64,000 nucleotides of DNA, taken from Glycomyces fuscus. GTDB taxonomy: Bacteria > Actinomycetota > Actinomycetes > Streptosporangiales > Streptosporangiaceae. This document shows, piece after piece, positions 1-8,441 of this stretch. The stretch's first letter is position 1; each line of letters opens with the position of its first letter. The notes under the pieces are model-generated. The model did not search any database. It was not told where the DNA came from and was given only the letters and a program-made list of their open reading frames with translations. Location: contig NYMS01000053.1 of NCBI GenBank assembly GCA_002529455.1, positions 1 through 64,000 of the forward strand, read 5' to 3'. The translations under genes were made by a program, and so were the position numbers.

Positions 1-3000
1 CGCGTGCTGCTGCACTCCTCGCACGCCTTCGACGCGGCCACCTACGAGGTCTGGGTGCCGCTGCTGCGCGGCGGCGCCGTGGTCGTCGCACCGCCGCAGC
101 GGCTCACGGCCCGGGAGTTCGGCGCGCTGGCCCGCCGCCACCGGGTGACCTCCACCTTCGTCACCGCGGCGCTGTTCAACCTCTACGCCGCCCAGGACCC
201 CTCCTGCTTCGCGCCGCTGCGCGAGGTCATCACGGGGGGCGAGGCCGCCAGCCCGGTGAGCGTGCACCGGGTGCTGGAGGCCTGCCCCGGCACGGCGGTC
301 GCCAACGGCTACGGGCCCACCGAGACCACCACCTTCGCCGCCCACCACACCGCCGCGCGCACCGCCGAACCGGTGCGCACCGTCCCCGTCGGCAGGCCCC
401 TGGGCGGCATGCGGTTGCGGGTGCTCGACGGCCTCCTGCGCCCGGTGCCCCCGGGCGCGGTGGGAGAGCTCTACGTCGGCGGCGCCGGGGTCGCCCGCGG
501 CTACCTGGGACGCCCCGGCCTGACCGCCGAGCGCTTCGTGGCCGACCCCTCGGGCGACGGTGGACGGCTCTACCGCACCGGCGACCTGGTGCGCTGGAAC
601 CCCGACGGGGAACTGGAGTACACCGGCCGCGCCGACGCCCAGGTCAAGATCCGGGGCTTTCGCATCGAGCCCGGCGAGGTCGAGGCCGCCCTGCTCGCCC
701 AGGAGGGCGTCGCCGAGGCCGCCGTCCTGGTGCGCGCCGCGCCCGGGGGCGGGCGCAGGCTCCTCGCCTACGCCGTGCCCTCGGAGGGGGACCCGGACGA
801 GGGGGACGCGGAGGAGTGGCGCCGCGCCCTGGCCCGCGTCCTGCCCGGCTACATGGTCCCCGCCGCCGTCGTGGCGCTGGAGGCGCTGCCCCTGACCGCC
901 AACGGCAAGGTCGACCACCGCGCCCTGCCCGACCCCGGACACGACCGGGAGCACACCGCCCCCCGCACCGACACGGAGCGGGTCCTGGCCGAGGTGTTCG
1001 CCTCCGTCCTGGCCGTGGAGCGCGTCGGCGTCCACGACGACTTCTTCGCCCTGGGCGGCGACTCCATCCTCAGCATCCAGATGGTCTCCCGCGCCCGCCG
1101 GGCCGGTGTGGAGCTGAGCAGCCGCGACGTCTTCTCCCGTCCCAGCGTCGCCGCCCTGGCCGAGGTGGCGCGCGTGCGCCGGACCGGCGCGCCCGGCGCC
1201 GGTCCGGTGAGCGGCCCGGTCACCGCCACGCCCATCGTGGGCTGGTTCGACCGCACCCACCCGGTGGCACCCGACCACTTCGCCATGTCCGTGCTGCTGG
1301 ACCTGGCCCAGCCCCTGGAACCGCGCGCCCTGCGCACCGCCCTGGACGCCCTGGCCGACCACCACGACATGCTGCGGCTGCGACGCGACGCCGGGGGCCT
1401 ACGCGTGGCCGCGCCCGGCACGGCCGCCCCGCCCCTGAGCGTGGTCGACCTGTCCGGGCACGACCCCGGGCGGGCGCGCGACCTGGCCGAGGAGAGCGTC
1501 CGGGCCGCCCACGCCGGCCTCGACCTGGCCCGCGGGCCCGTCTTCGCCGCCGTCCTCCTCGACTCCGGACCCGAGGGGCCCCGACTGCTCCTGACCGCCC
1601 ACCACCTCGTCGTGGACGGGGTGTCCTGGCGGGTGCTGCTGGAGGACCTGGCCACCGCCTACCGCCAGGCCGCCGAGGGCGCGCCCGTGGACCCGGGGCC
1701 GCGCACCACGCCCTTCCCCGTGTGGGCGGACCGCCTGGCTCGGCACACCGCCCAGGGGGCCTTCGACGCCGAGCTCGACACCTGGGCCGCCGTCTGCGCC
1801 ACCCGCGCCGAACTGCCCCGCGACCGCCCCGGCCGGGGCAACGGCCTGGTGCGCGACCAGAGGGTGGTCACCGCCGGGCTGTCGGAGGAGGACACCCGGC
1901 GCCTGCTGGGCGAGGCGCCCGCGGCCTTCCGCACCCGCGTCAACGACCTGCTGCTGTCCGCCCTGGGGCGGGTGCTGTGCGAGTGGACCGGCTCAGCGCG
2001 CGTGCCCGTGGACCTGGAGGGCCACGGCCGCGAGGACCTGTTCGAGGACCTGGACACCTCGCGCACCGTGGGCTGGTTCACCACCGTGTTCCCCGTCGTG
2101 CTCACCTCCGAGCCCGACCGGTCCGACCGGATCCGTGCCACCAAGGAGGCGCTGCGCGCGGTCCCCGGCAACGGCCTGGGCTACGGCGCCCTGCGCCACC
2201 TGGGCACACCGGAGCAGCGGGCGCGCCTGGAACGCGACCCCGCGCCCGGCGTGAGCTTCAACTACCTGGGCCGCTTCGACACCGGATCCGGTCCGGGCGC
2301 CCTGCACACCGCCCTGCGGCTCAACCCCGGAGGCGAGCACTCCCCCGACGAGGAGCGCGCCCACCTCGTCGAGGTGGTGGGCCGCTTCGAGGGCGAGCGC
2401 CTGGTCTTCGACTGGTACCACGCCGCCACCGTCCACGACACGGCCACCGTGCGCCGCCTCGCCGACGGCATGGCCGCCGAGCTCGCCGCCCTGGTGGACC
2501 ACTGCCTGGACCCCGCCCACGGCGGGGCCACCCCCTCCGACTTCCCGCTCGTGCGCCTGGGGCAGGAGGAGGTCGACCGCCTCGTCGGCGACGGCCGCGA
2601 CGTCCAGGACGTGTGGCCGCTCACCCCCATGCAGCAGGGCATGTTCTTCCACTCCGCCCTGGAACCCGACTCCGGCTCCTACCTGGAGCAGGTCGTCGTC
2701 GACCTGGACGGCGTCGGCGACCCCGCGGCCCTGGGCCGCGCCTGGCGGCGGGTGGTCGCGCACACCCCCGTCCTGCGCACCCGCGTGGCCTGGGAGGGGC
2801 TCTCCGAGCCGGTCCTGCTCGTGCACCGCGACGTCCCCGTCGAGGTGCGCCACGTAGACCTGCGCCACGCGACGGCGGAGGAGCGCGAGCGGGCCCTGGC
2901 CGACCACCTGGCCGAGGACGCCGCCCGGGGCGTGGACCCCGTCCGCGATCCGCTCCTGCGCGTGGCACTGCTGCGCACCGCCGACACCTCCGTGCGCCTG

Positions 3001-5718
3001 GTGTGGACCTTCCACCACCTCGTCCTGGACGGGTGGAGCCTGCCCCTGGTCCTGGAGGACGTCCTCACCGCCTACCGGGGCGGCGCCCCGGCCGCGCGCC
3101 CCGACTACCGGGAGTACCTGCGCCGCCTGGCCGGGCGGGACACCGCGGAGGGACACGCCTTCTGGCGGGGAGTGCTGGAGGGCGTGGCCGGGCCCACGCC
3201 GCTGCCCTACGACCGTCCGCCCGCCGCCCCGCGCGCCGCGCGCTCCAGCGCCCGGAGCCAGACCAGCCTCCACCCGGCGCGGGCCGAGGCCGTGCACGCC
3301 TTCGCCCGCGCCCACGGCCTGACCGTCAACGCCCTGGTACAGGGCGCCTGGGCCCTGCTCCTGTCCGCGTACTCGGGACACTCCGACGTGGTCTTCGGCG
3401 CCACCACCTCCGGCCGCCCCGACGACATGCCCGGGGTGGAGGCCGCGGTGGGCCTGTTCATCAACACCCTGCCGGTGCGCGTCGCCGTCGACCCCGCCGC
3501 GCCCGTGGCGCGGTGGCTGCGCCGCCTCCAGGAGGAACAGGCGCTCTCGCGCGCCCAGGACCACCTGTCCCTGGCGCGCGTACAGGCCGAGGCGGGCCTG
3601 CCCGGCGACACCCAGCTCTTCGACAGCGTCGTGGTGTTCGAGAACTACCCCGTGGACGAGGCGGCCGCCGCCGAACACGGGCTGCGCGTCCGGTTCGTCA
3701 CCGCGATGGAGGCCACCAACTACCCGCTCGCGCTGAGCGCCTACGCCTCCGACGGGGTGCGCCTGGTCCTGGGCCACGACCCCGCCTGCTTCGACGCCGC
3801 GACCGCGGACCGCCTCCTGGCCGACCTGGAGCGCATCCTGGTCTCGCTCACCGAGGACCCCGAGCGCCCCCTGGGCCGCGTGGCCGGAGCCGACCCGGCC
3901 CGGTCCCTGGCCCTGGCCGACGGCGGCGGCGAGCGGCCGTCCGACACCACCGTCACCGCCCTGTTCGCCGAGCGCGCCGCCCGCCACCCCGAGGCGACCG
4001 CCCTGGTCGGCGCGGACGGCGAGTGGACCTACGCCGACCTGGACGCCGAGGCCGACCGGGTCGCCGACCGCCTGGCCGCGCTGGGCGTGGGCACCGAGTC
4101 CCGGGTGCTGCTGCTCATGCCCCGCTCGCCGCGGGTGGTCGCCGCCATGCTCGGCGTCCTGCGCGCGGGGGCCGCCTACGCGCCGCTGCACGAGACCGTT
4201 CCGGCGGAGCGGGTCGCCTCCCTGGCCCGCGCCCTGGGCGCGCGCGTGGCCGTGGCCGACCCCGACATGGCCGACCGCTGCGCGGGCGTGGACGCGGTGG
4301 TGGGCTACGCCGCCGACGGCACGCTGTCCGGTGCCGGGGGCGCGAGTGGGAACGCAGGCGCGAGCGGGGACGGCGGCGCGGTCCGGCGCGGACCGGTGCA
4401 CGAGCACACCGCCGCCTACGTCATGTTCACCTCGGGCTCCACGGGCACGCCCAAGGGCGTGGTGGTCGACCACGGGGCCGTGGTCGCCCTCAGCGCCGAC
4501 TCCCGCTGGCGCGACGGCCACGACAGGGTGCTGTTCCACTCCCCGCACGCCTTCGACGCGGCCACGTACGAGGTCTGGGTGCCGCTGCTCAACGGCGGGA
4601 CCGCGGTGGTGGCCGACGGGCCGGTCTCCGCCGACGCCCTGCGCGGGCACACCGCCCGGCACGGGGTCAGCGCCGTCTTCCTCACCACCGCCCTGTTCAA
4701 CCTCTTCGCCCAGCAGGACCCCGGGTGCTTCGCGGGGCTGCGCGAGCTGTGGACCGGCGGGGAGGCCGCCGACCCGGCCTCCCTCGCCCGCGTGCGCCGG
4801 GCGTGCCCCGACACCGCCCTGGTGCACGTGTACGGGCCCACCGAGGCCACCACCTTCGCCACGTGCACCGCGCTGAGCGGGGAGGAGGCCGACGCCGGGT
4901 ACTGCCCGATCGGCCGCCCCATGGACGCCACCGGCGCCTACGTGCTGGACACCGCCCTGCGCCCGGCCGCGCCCGGGGCCGTGGGCGAGCTGTACCTGTC
5001 CGGGCCGGGGACGGCGCGCGGCTACGACGGCCAGCCCGGCCTGACCGCCGAGCGCTTCGTGGCCGACCCCTTCGGAAGCGGCGGGCGGCTCTACCGGACC
5101 GGCGACCTGGTGCGCTGGTCCGCCGACGGGCGCCTGGTCTTCGTCGGCCGCGCCGACGGCCAGGTGAAGCTGCGCGGGTTCCGCGTCGAGACGGGGGAGG
5201 TGGAGGCCGCCCTGCTGCGCGGGCCCGAGGTCGCCCAGGCCGCGGTGCTGGTGGCCGAGAGCCCCGCCGGGGGGCGCCAGCTCGTCGCCTACGTCACCGG
5301 ACGGGAGGTGGACGTGGACCTGGTGCGCGAGCGCCTGGGCCGCGAGCTGCCCGCCTACATGGTGCCCTCGGCCGTCACCGTGCTGGAGGCGCTGCCGCTC
5401 AACGCCAACGGCAAGGTGGACCGTGCCCGCCTGCCCGAGCCCGCCTGGGCGCGCGCCGCCGCGCCCGTCCACGTCGAGCCGAGCACCCCCACCGAGGAGG
5501 CCGTGGCCGAGGTGTGGGGCCGCGCCCTGGGCCTGGAGCGCATCGGGCGCGACGACAACTTCTTCGACATCGGCGGGGACTCGGTGCGCAGCCTCCAGGT
5601 GGTGCGCGAGGTCGAGCGCCTGCTGGACGTCACGGTGCCCACCCGGCTGCTGTTCGACCACCAGACGGTGCGCGCCTACGCCGAGGCGGTGGAGGACGTG
5701 CTGATGGAACAGATGTGA
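1..5718 (+). CDS. Nonribosomal peptide synthetase, C-terminal part (A-T-E-C-A-T), 5' end outside window
   Basis: The frame is open from base 1, so the true start lies upstream; 1905 residues are visible. Order: end of a first adenylation domain (residues 1-310, entering at its A4 region, closing with LTANGKVD), carrier domain with GGDSI (Ser355), epimerization-type domain (about 405-860, HHLVVDG at 534), condensation domain (about 865-1300, starting PLTPMQQG, HHLVLDG at 1005), full adenylation domain (about 1310-1815, FTSGSTGTPKG), carrier domain with GGDSV (Ser1861). An epimerization domain before a condensation domain predicts that the upstream residue is passed on in D form. Both adenylation domains share FDAATYEVW and FNL-x-AQQDP-like stretches, so the modules probably arose by duplication. 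No thioesterase or reductase follows, and the next gene is convergent, so release must come from elsewhere. The substrates cannot be assigned safely. Confidence 0.95.
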   Translation, partial: RVLLHSSHAFDAATYEVWVPLLRGGAVVVAPPQRLTAREFGALARRHRVTSTFVTAALFNLYAAQDPSCFAPLREVITGGEAASPVSVHRVLEACPGTAVANGYGPTETTTFAAHHTAARTAEPVRTVPVGRPLGGMRLRVLDGLLRPVPPGAVGELYVGGAGVARGYLGRPGLTAERFVADPSGDGGRLYRTGDLVRWNPDGELEYTGRADAQVKIRGFRIEPGEVEAALLAQEGVAEAAVLVRAAPGGGRRLLAYAVPSEGDPDEGDAEEWRRALARVLPGYMVPAAVVALEALPLTANGKVDHRALPDPGHDREHTAPRTDTERVLAEVFASVLAVERVGVHDDFFALGGDSILSIQMVSRARRAGVELSSRDVFSRPSVAALAEVARVRRTGAPGAGPVSGPVTATPIVGWFDRTHPVAPDHFAMSVLLDLAQPLEPRALRTALDALADHHDMLRLRRDAGGLRVAAPGTAAPPLSVVDLSGHDPGRARDLAEESVRAAHAGLDLARGPVFAAVLLDSGPEGPRLLLTAHHLVVDGVSWRVLLEDLATAYRQAAEGAPVDPGPRTTPFPVWADRLARHTAQGAFDAELDTWAAVCATRAELPRDRPGRGNGLVRDQRVVTAGLSEEDTRRLLGEAPAAFRTRVNDLLLSALGRVLCEWTGSARVPVDLEGHGREDLFEDLDTSRTVGWFTTVFPVVLTSEPDRSDRIRATKEALRAVPGNGLGYGALRHLGTPEQRARLERDPAPGVSFNYLGRFDTGSGPGALHTALRLNPGGEHSPDEERAHLVEVVGRFEGERLVFDWYHAATVHDTATVRRLADGMAAELAALVDHCLDPAHGGATPSDFPLVRLGQEEVDRLVGDGRDVQDVWPLTPMQQGMFFHSALEPDSGSYLEQVVVDLDGVGDPAALGRAWRRVVAHTPVLRTRVAWEGLSEPVLLVHRDVPVEVRHVDLRHATAEERERALADHLAEDAARGVDPVRDPLLRVALLRTADTSVRLVWTFHHLVLDGWSLPLVLEDVLTAYRGGAPAARPDYREYLRRLAGRDTAEGHAFWRGVLEGVAGPTPLPYDRPPAAPRAARSSARSQTSLHPARAEAVHAFARAHGLTVNALVQGAWALLLSAYSGHSDVVFGATTSGRPDDMPGVEAAVGLFINTLPVRVAVDPAAPVARWLRRLQEEQALSRAQDHLSLARVQAEAGLPGDTQLFDSVVVFENYPVDEAAAAEHGLRVRFVTAMEATNYPLALSAYASDGVRLVLGHDPACFDAATADRLLADLERILVSLTEDPERPLGRVAGADPARSLALADGGGERPSDTTVTALFAERAARHPEATALVGADGEWTYADLDAEADRVADRLAALGVGTESRVLLLMPRSPRVVAAMLGVLRAGAAYAPLHETVPAERVASLARALGARVAVADPDMADRCAGVDAVVGYAADGTLSGAGGASGNAGASGDGGAVRRGPVHEHTAAYVMFTSGSTGTPKGVVVDHGAVVALSADSRWRDGHDRVLFHSPHAFDAATYEVWVPLLNGGTAVVADGPVSADALRGHTARHGVSAVFLTTALFNLFAQQDPGCFAGLRELWTGGEAADPASLARVRRACPDTALVHVYGPTEATTFATCTALSGEEADAGYCPIGRPMDATGAYVLDTALRPAAPGAVGELYLSGPGTARGYDGQPGLTAERFVADPFGSGGRLYRTGDLVRWSADGRLVFVGRADGQVKLRGFRVETGEVEAALLRGPEVAQAAVLVAESPAGGRQLVAYVTGREVDVDLVRERLGRELPAYMVPSAVTVLEALPLNANGKVDRARLPEPAWARAAAPVHVEPSTPTEEAVAEVWGRALGLERIGRDDNFFDIGGDSVRSLQVVREVERLLDVTVPTRLLFDHQTVRAYAEAVEDVLMEQM

Positions 5719-5722
5719 CGCG

Positions 5723-5753
5723 GCGCGGGCGGCGCCGACCGCGCCGCCCGCGC
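5723..5753. terminator. Hairpin between convergent NRPS and YcaO genes
   Basis: Two perfectly complementary 13-base arms, GCGCGGGCGGCGC and its reverse complement, are separated by five bases and start five bases after the NRPS stop codon. There is no T-run, as is usual in very GC-rich actinomycetes. It could serve both convergent transcripts. Confidence 0.7.
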
Positions 5754-5846
5754 GGGGCCCGGCGTGCGGTCCCACCCGGAGGGCGGGGCCGCGCGGTGCG
5801 GGGGAGGTGGCCCGGCGCGGGCGGGAGGCCCGGCGTCCGAGGTGCC

Positions 5847-7223
5847 TCAGCGGGCGCGGCGCGCCCGCCCGCGCGCGCCGGGCAGGGCCACGTGCCCCTT
5901 GGTGACGAGGTGGAACCGCTCCAGGCCGGGGCACTGCGCCTGCACCACGACGGTGCCGTGCTCCAGCTCCCGCAGCGGGTGCGCCGCGACGCGGTGCCCG
6001 GCCGCCGCCAGCCGTTCCACGACGGCGGCCCGCTGGAGGGGCACGCCGGTGCCGGGCGGGACGGTCTCGGGAGGCATCGCGCCCGCGGGCGCCTCGCCGA
6101 TCCGGTCGGCGAAGTCCAGCATGGCGCAGGCCAGGAGCCGGGGGTGCCCGGCGAGCCGGGCGCGGACCCCGGCGGCGACGTCGTGGTCGGCGACGAGCCG
6201 TGCGAACGGTCCCGAGCGCTCCGGAGCCGCCGACTGCTCGGCCACGACCCGGGCGAGCAGCTCGCCCTGGACGAACTCGGTGACGGCGCGTTCCGCGGCG
6301 AGTTCGCCCGACAGGGAGGCGCCGAGCCCGTAGCGGTGGTCGGGGGCGCCGCCCGGCCGCTCGGGGGCGTAGGCCATGACCACGGGCACGCCGAGGTCGG
6401 TGGTCAGGTCGAGCAGCACCACCGGGCCGCCGACGAGGTCGCGGGCGCGGTCCAGGTGGGCGCGCAGGCGGCCGGGCAGCGCCTCGCGGGGCACGCGCGC
6501 GGGCATGGGGCCGCGGTCGTAGACGGAGCGCAGCAGGAACAGCGAGAACGCGTCGCGCTCCACCCACTCGTTCAGCGCGTGCAGGAGAGCCTCGTCGCGC
6601 GTGGCCCCGATCGCGCAGCCGGAGTTGACGCTGTAGGACAGCGCCGCGCGGTACTCGGCGGTGTCGCCGAGGGCACGGCGCACCCGGACCGCCTCCTCGG
6701 TCGGGACCGGGTACCACGGCGCCCACAGGAACACGGGGACGTCGACCGGCGGGCCTCCGTCGAGCGCCTCGTGGCGCACGCAGGCCACCCGCGCGCCCTC
6801 CTGCGCGGCCACGTCGCGGACCGCCCGGTCGGCGGCGAAGGGGCCCGCGGCGAGTTCGGCGGCGTCCGCCAGGCGCACCGGCAGCGCCTCCAGGACGGTG
6901 GGGCCGGTGAACGCGTGCTCCAGGGCCTCGAACTGCGCGCCGACGCGCGCGGGGGCGCCGGGGCCCTTGCCCGCGCCGAGCCCGTAGGGGACCTCCGAGC
7001 CGCCGGCGTCCCACAGTGCGCACTGGACGGCGGTCGGTTCGCGGTCGTCGAGCACCCGGTAGCGGGCGCTCCAGCCGAGGGCGTCCACCTCGGCGCGGAC
7101 CCGCCGCTCCGCCTCCTCCAGGGTGAGTTCGCGTTCGCGCGCCCCGGACCAGTCCCGGCGGCCCGGTCCGGGGAGCGGGGAGGTCCGCTCCCCGGACGCG
7201 GGAATCCACGCGGATCGCGTCAC
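5847..7223 (-). CDS. YcaO-domain protein (putative azoline/amidine-forming RiPP enzyme)
   Basis: 458 residues from GTG at 7223. That start is preceded by GGAG seven bases upstream, inside the end of the preceding 31-codon gene, whose stop is only four bases away; this implies translational coupling. YcaO proteins use ATP to activate peptide backbone amides, giving thiazolines, oxazolines, thioamides or macroamidines. Visible YcaO features are SGCAIGAT, then EALLHALNEWVERDAF (the E-x3-ER ATP/Mg-binding pattern) and AERAVTEFVQGEL. The N-terminal 130 residues are not recognisable as a RiPP recognition element by eye. The C terminus is Arg-rich (ARGRARRAR) and lacks the PxPxP tail of classical azoline cyclodehydratases. 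No E1-like/ocin-ThiF partner or TfuA gene is adjacent, so it may act alone, as bottromycin YcaOs do. The domain call is sure; the reaction is inferred. Confidence 0.88.
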   Translation of the reverse strand: MTRSAWIPASGERTSPLPGPGRRDWSGARERELTLEEAERRVRAEVDALGWSARYRVLDDREPTAVQCALWDAGGSEVPYGLGAGKGPGAPARVGAQFEALEHAFTGPTVLEALPVRLADAAELAAGPFAADRAVRDVAAQEGARVACVRHEALDGGPPVDVPVFLWAPWYPVPTEEAVRVRRALGDTAEYRAALSYSVNSGCAIGATRDEALLHALNEWVERDAFSLFLLRSVYDRGPMPARVPREALPGRLRAHLDRARDLVGGPVVLLDLTTDLGVPVVMAYAPERPGGAPDHRYGLGASLSGELAAERAVTEFVQGELLARVVAEQSAAPERSGPFARLVADHDVAAGVRARLAGHPRLLACAMLDFADRIGEAPAGAMPPETVPPGTGVPLQRAAVVERLAAAGHRVAAHPLRELEHGTVVVQAQCPGLERFHLVTKGHVALPGARGRARRAR

Positions 7224-7227
7224 CGCG

Positions 7228-7323
7228 CTACTCCGCGGTCTCCTCGTCCAGTTCCTCGACGGCGAGGGCGACCTCGTCCGCGCTCTCCAGCGGGGCGGTC
7301 CAGTCGTATCCTGCGCAGGCCAT
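7228..7323 (-). CDS. 31-residue small protein, candidate RiPP precursor with N-terminal core
   Basis: An ATG at 7323 is preceded by GAGGAG with a seven-base spacer, and 31 codons end in TAG four bases before the YcaO start. The peptide begins MACAGYDWTAPL and continues with a strongly acidic helix-like segment (ESADEVALAVEEL, then DEETAE). The residues a YcaO could cyclise are Cys3, Thr9, Ser14 and Thr29, so the modifiable part sits at the N terminus and the acidic part would act as a follower. Bottromycin precursors have this layout (core right after Met, then an acidic C-terminal follower), and a weak L-x-x-EEL resemblance exists there. Known: RiPP precursors are short and often sit directly upstream of their YcaO. 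Inferred: this is such a precursor. Alternatives are a leader peptide controlling YcaO translation or a small partner protein. Confidence 0.7.
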   Translation of the reverse strand: MACAGYDWTAPLESADEVALAVEELDEETAE

Positions 7324-7396
7324 GCTGTGGCTCCTCGGCGGTAGACACACGGGGCGCGCACGGGGTTGTCCGCGCCCTCGTCCTGCTTACCCCGCG

Positions 7397-7414
7397 GAGT
7401 GACTCCTGTCACTC
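7397..7414. promoter_or_regulatory. 18-bp palindrome in the divergent small-peptide/methyltransferase promoter region
   Basis: GAGTGAC and GTCACTC flank TCCT, giving a perfect inverted repeat about 75 bases upstream of the small-peptide start and 94 bases upstream of the methyltransferase start. A weaker repeat (GGGTT-N4-AACCC) lies at 7455-7468. The position suits an operator controlling both directions. No regulator gene is adjacent. Confidence 0.4.
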
Positions 7415-7507
7415 GAAAAACGGGGGAAATGAGCGTTCCGCCAGTTTTGGTACGGGGTTCCGTAACCCGGGGGTGCGCCCGGGGGCCGCGGATGGCACAC
7501 TCGCGCC

Positions 7508-8428
7508 ATGGCCGACGCCCCACCCGACCCAGCCGCCCGTGTCGACGCCTGGCTCAACGGAGCCTGGGTGGTCGCGGCGCTCGCCGCCGCCGCGGAGGGC
7601 GCGCCGCTGTCGCGCGAGCACGGCAGGCTGCTGGCCGCCGCGGGGTGCGCGGAGCCCGACGGCGACGGGTGGCGGCTGCTCCCGGCCTACCGCGCCGTCC
7701 TCGCGGGCCGGGCCGGTCCGTCGGCCTTCCCCCGCAGGGTCGCGCGGCAGCTGTCCCAGGCCGCCGACGCCGCCCTGGGCGAGCAGGACCGGGCCGAGGA
7801 GGACGACGCGGCCCTCGAGGCCGAGGGCGCCGCCTCGGGCCGGCGGATGGCGGACTTCCTCGACCTGCTGGAGGCGCGCGTCCCGGAGTTCGGCGAACTC
7901 CTCGGCCGGGAGGGCCTGCGCTTCCTCGACGCGGGTACCGGGATCGGCGCCATCGCCGCCGCGGTGCTGGAGCGCGTCCCCGGCTCCCGCGCCGTCGGGC
8001 TCGACGTCCAGCCCCGGGCGCTGCGCCTGGCCGAGCGCCACCTGGCCGAACGCGGGCTGCGCGACCGGGTCGAGCTGCGCCTGCTCGACGTGGCCGAACT
8101 GGCCGAGCACGGGGCCTACGACCTGGCCTGGCTCCCCCTGGCGGCCATCGCGCCCGACGCCGTCGCACGGGCCCTGCCGCGCGTGCGCGAGGCCCTGCGC
8201 CCGGGTTCCTGGCTGCTCACCGCGACCGTGCTGCGCGACGACCCCGGCGACTCCCCGGACGGCGGGGTGCGCGAGGCGGTGGTGCGCTGGCGCATGTCCC
8301 GCGGCCGGGTCACCCCGTGGGGGCCGCGGGAGGCCGCGCGCGAGCTGTCCGCCGCGGGCTACCGGGACGTGCTGGGGGTGGCCACGTCCGAGCCCGCCCT
8401 CACCCTGGTCGCCGCCCGCGTGCCCTGA
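7508..8428 (+). CDS. Class I SAM-dependent methyltransferase
   Basis: 306 residues. The N-terminal 110 residues are helical and Ala-rich (like the dimerisation/winged-helix part of small-molecule O-methyltransferases). They are followed by a Rossmann methyltransferase fold: motif I LDAGTGIGAIAA at about 138, an acidic strand-2 residue in VGLDVQPRAL, then LRLLDVAEL. The gene is divergent from the small peptide/YcaO pair across a 184-base region, so it could methylate the product of that locus. This is a context argument only. The acceptor (O, N or C) cannot be told from sequence. It converges with the dehydrogenase gene 13 bases downstream. Confidence 0.85.
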   Translation: MADAPPDPAARVDAWLNGAWVVAALAAAAEGAPLSREHGRLLAAAGCAEPDGDGWRLLPAYRAVLAGRAGPSAFPRRVARQLSQAADAALGEQDRAEEDDAALEAEGAASGRRMADFLDLLEARVPEFGELLGREGLRFLDAGTGIGAIAAAVLERVPGSRAVGLDVQPRALRLAERHLAERGLRDRVELRLLDVAELAEHGAYDLAWLPLAAIAPDAVARALPRVREALRPGSWLLTATVLRDDPGDSPDGGVREAVVRWRMSRGRVTPWGPREAARELSAAGYRDVLGVATSEPALTLVAARVP

Positions 8429-8441
8429 ACCTCCCCGGGTG

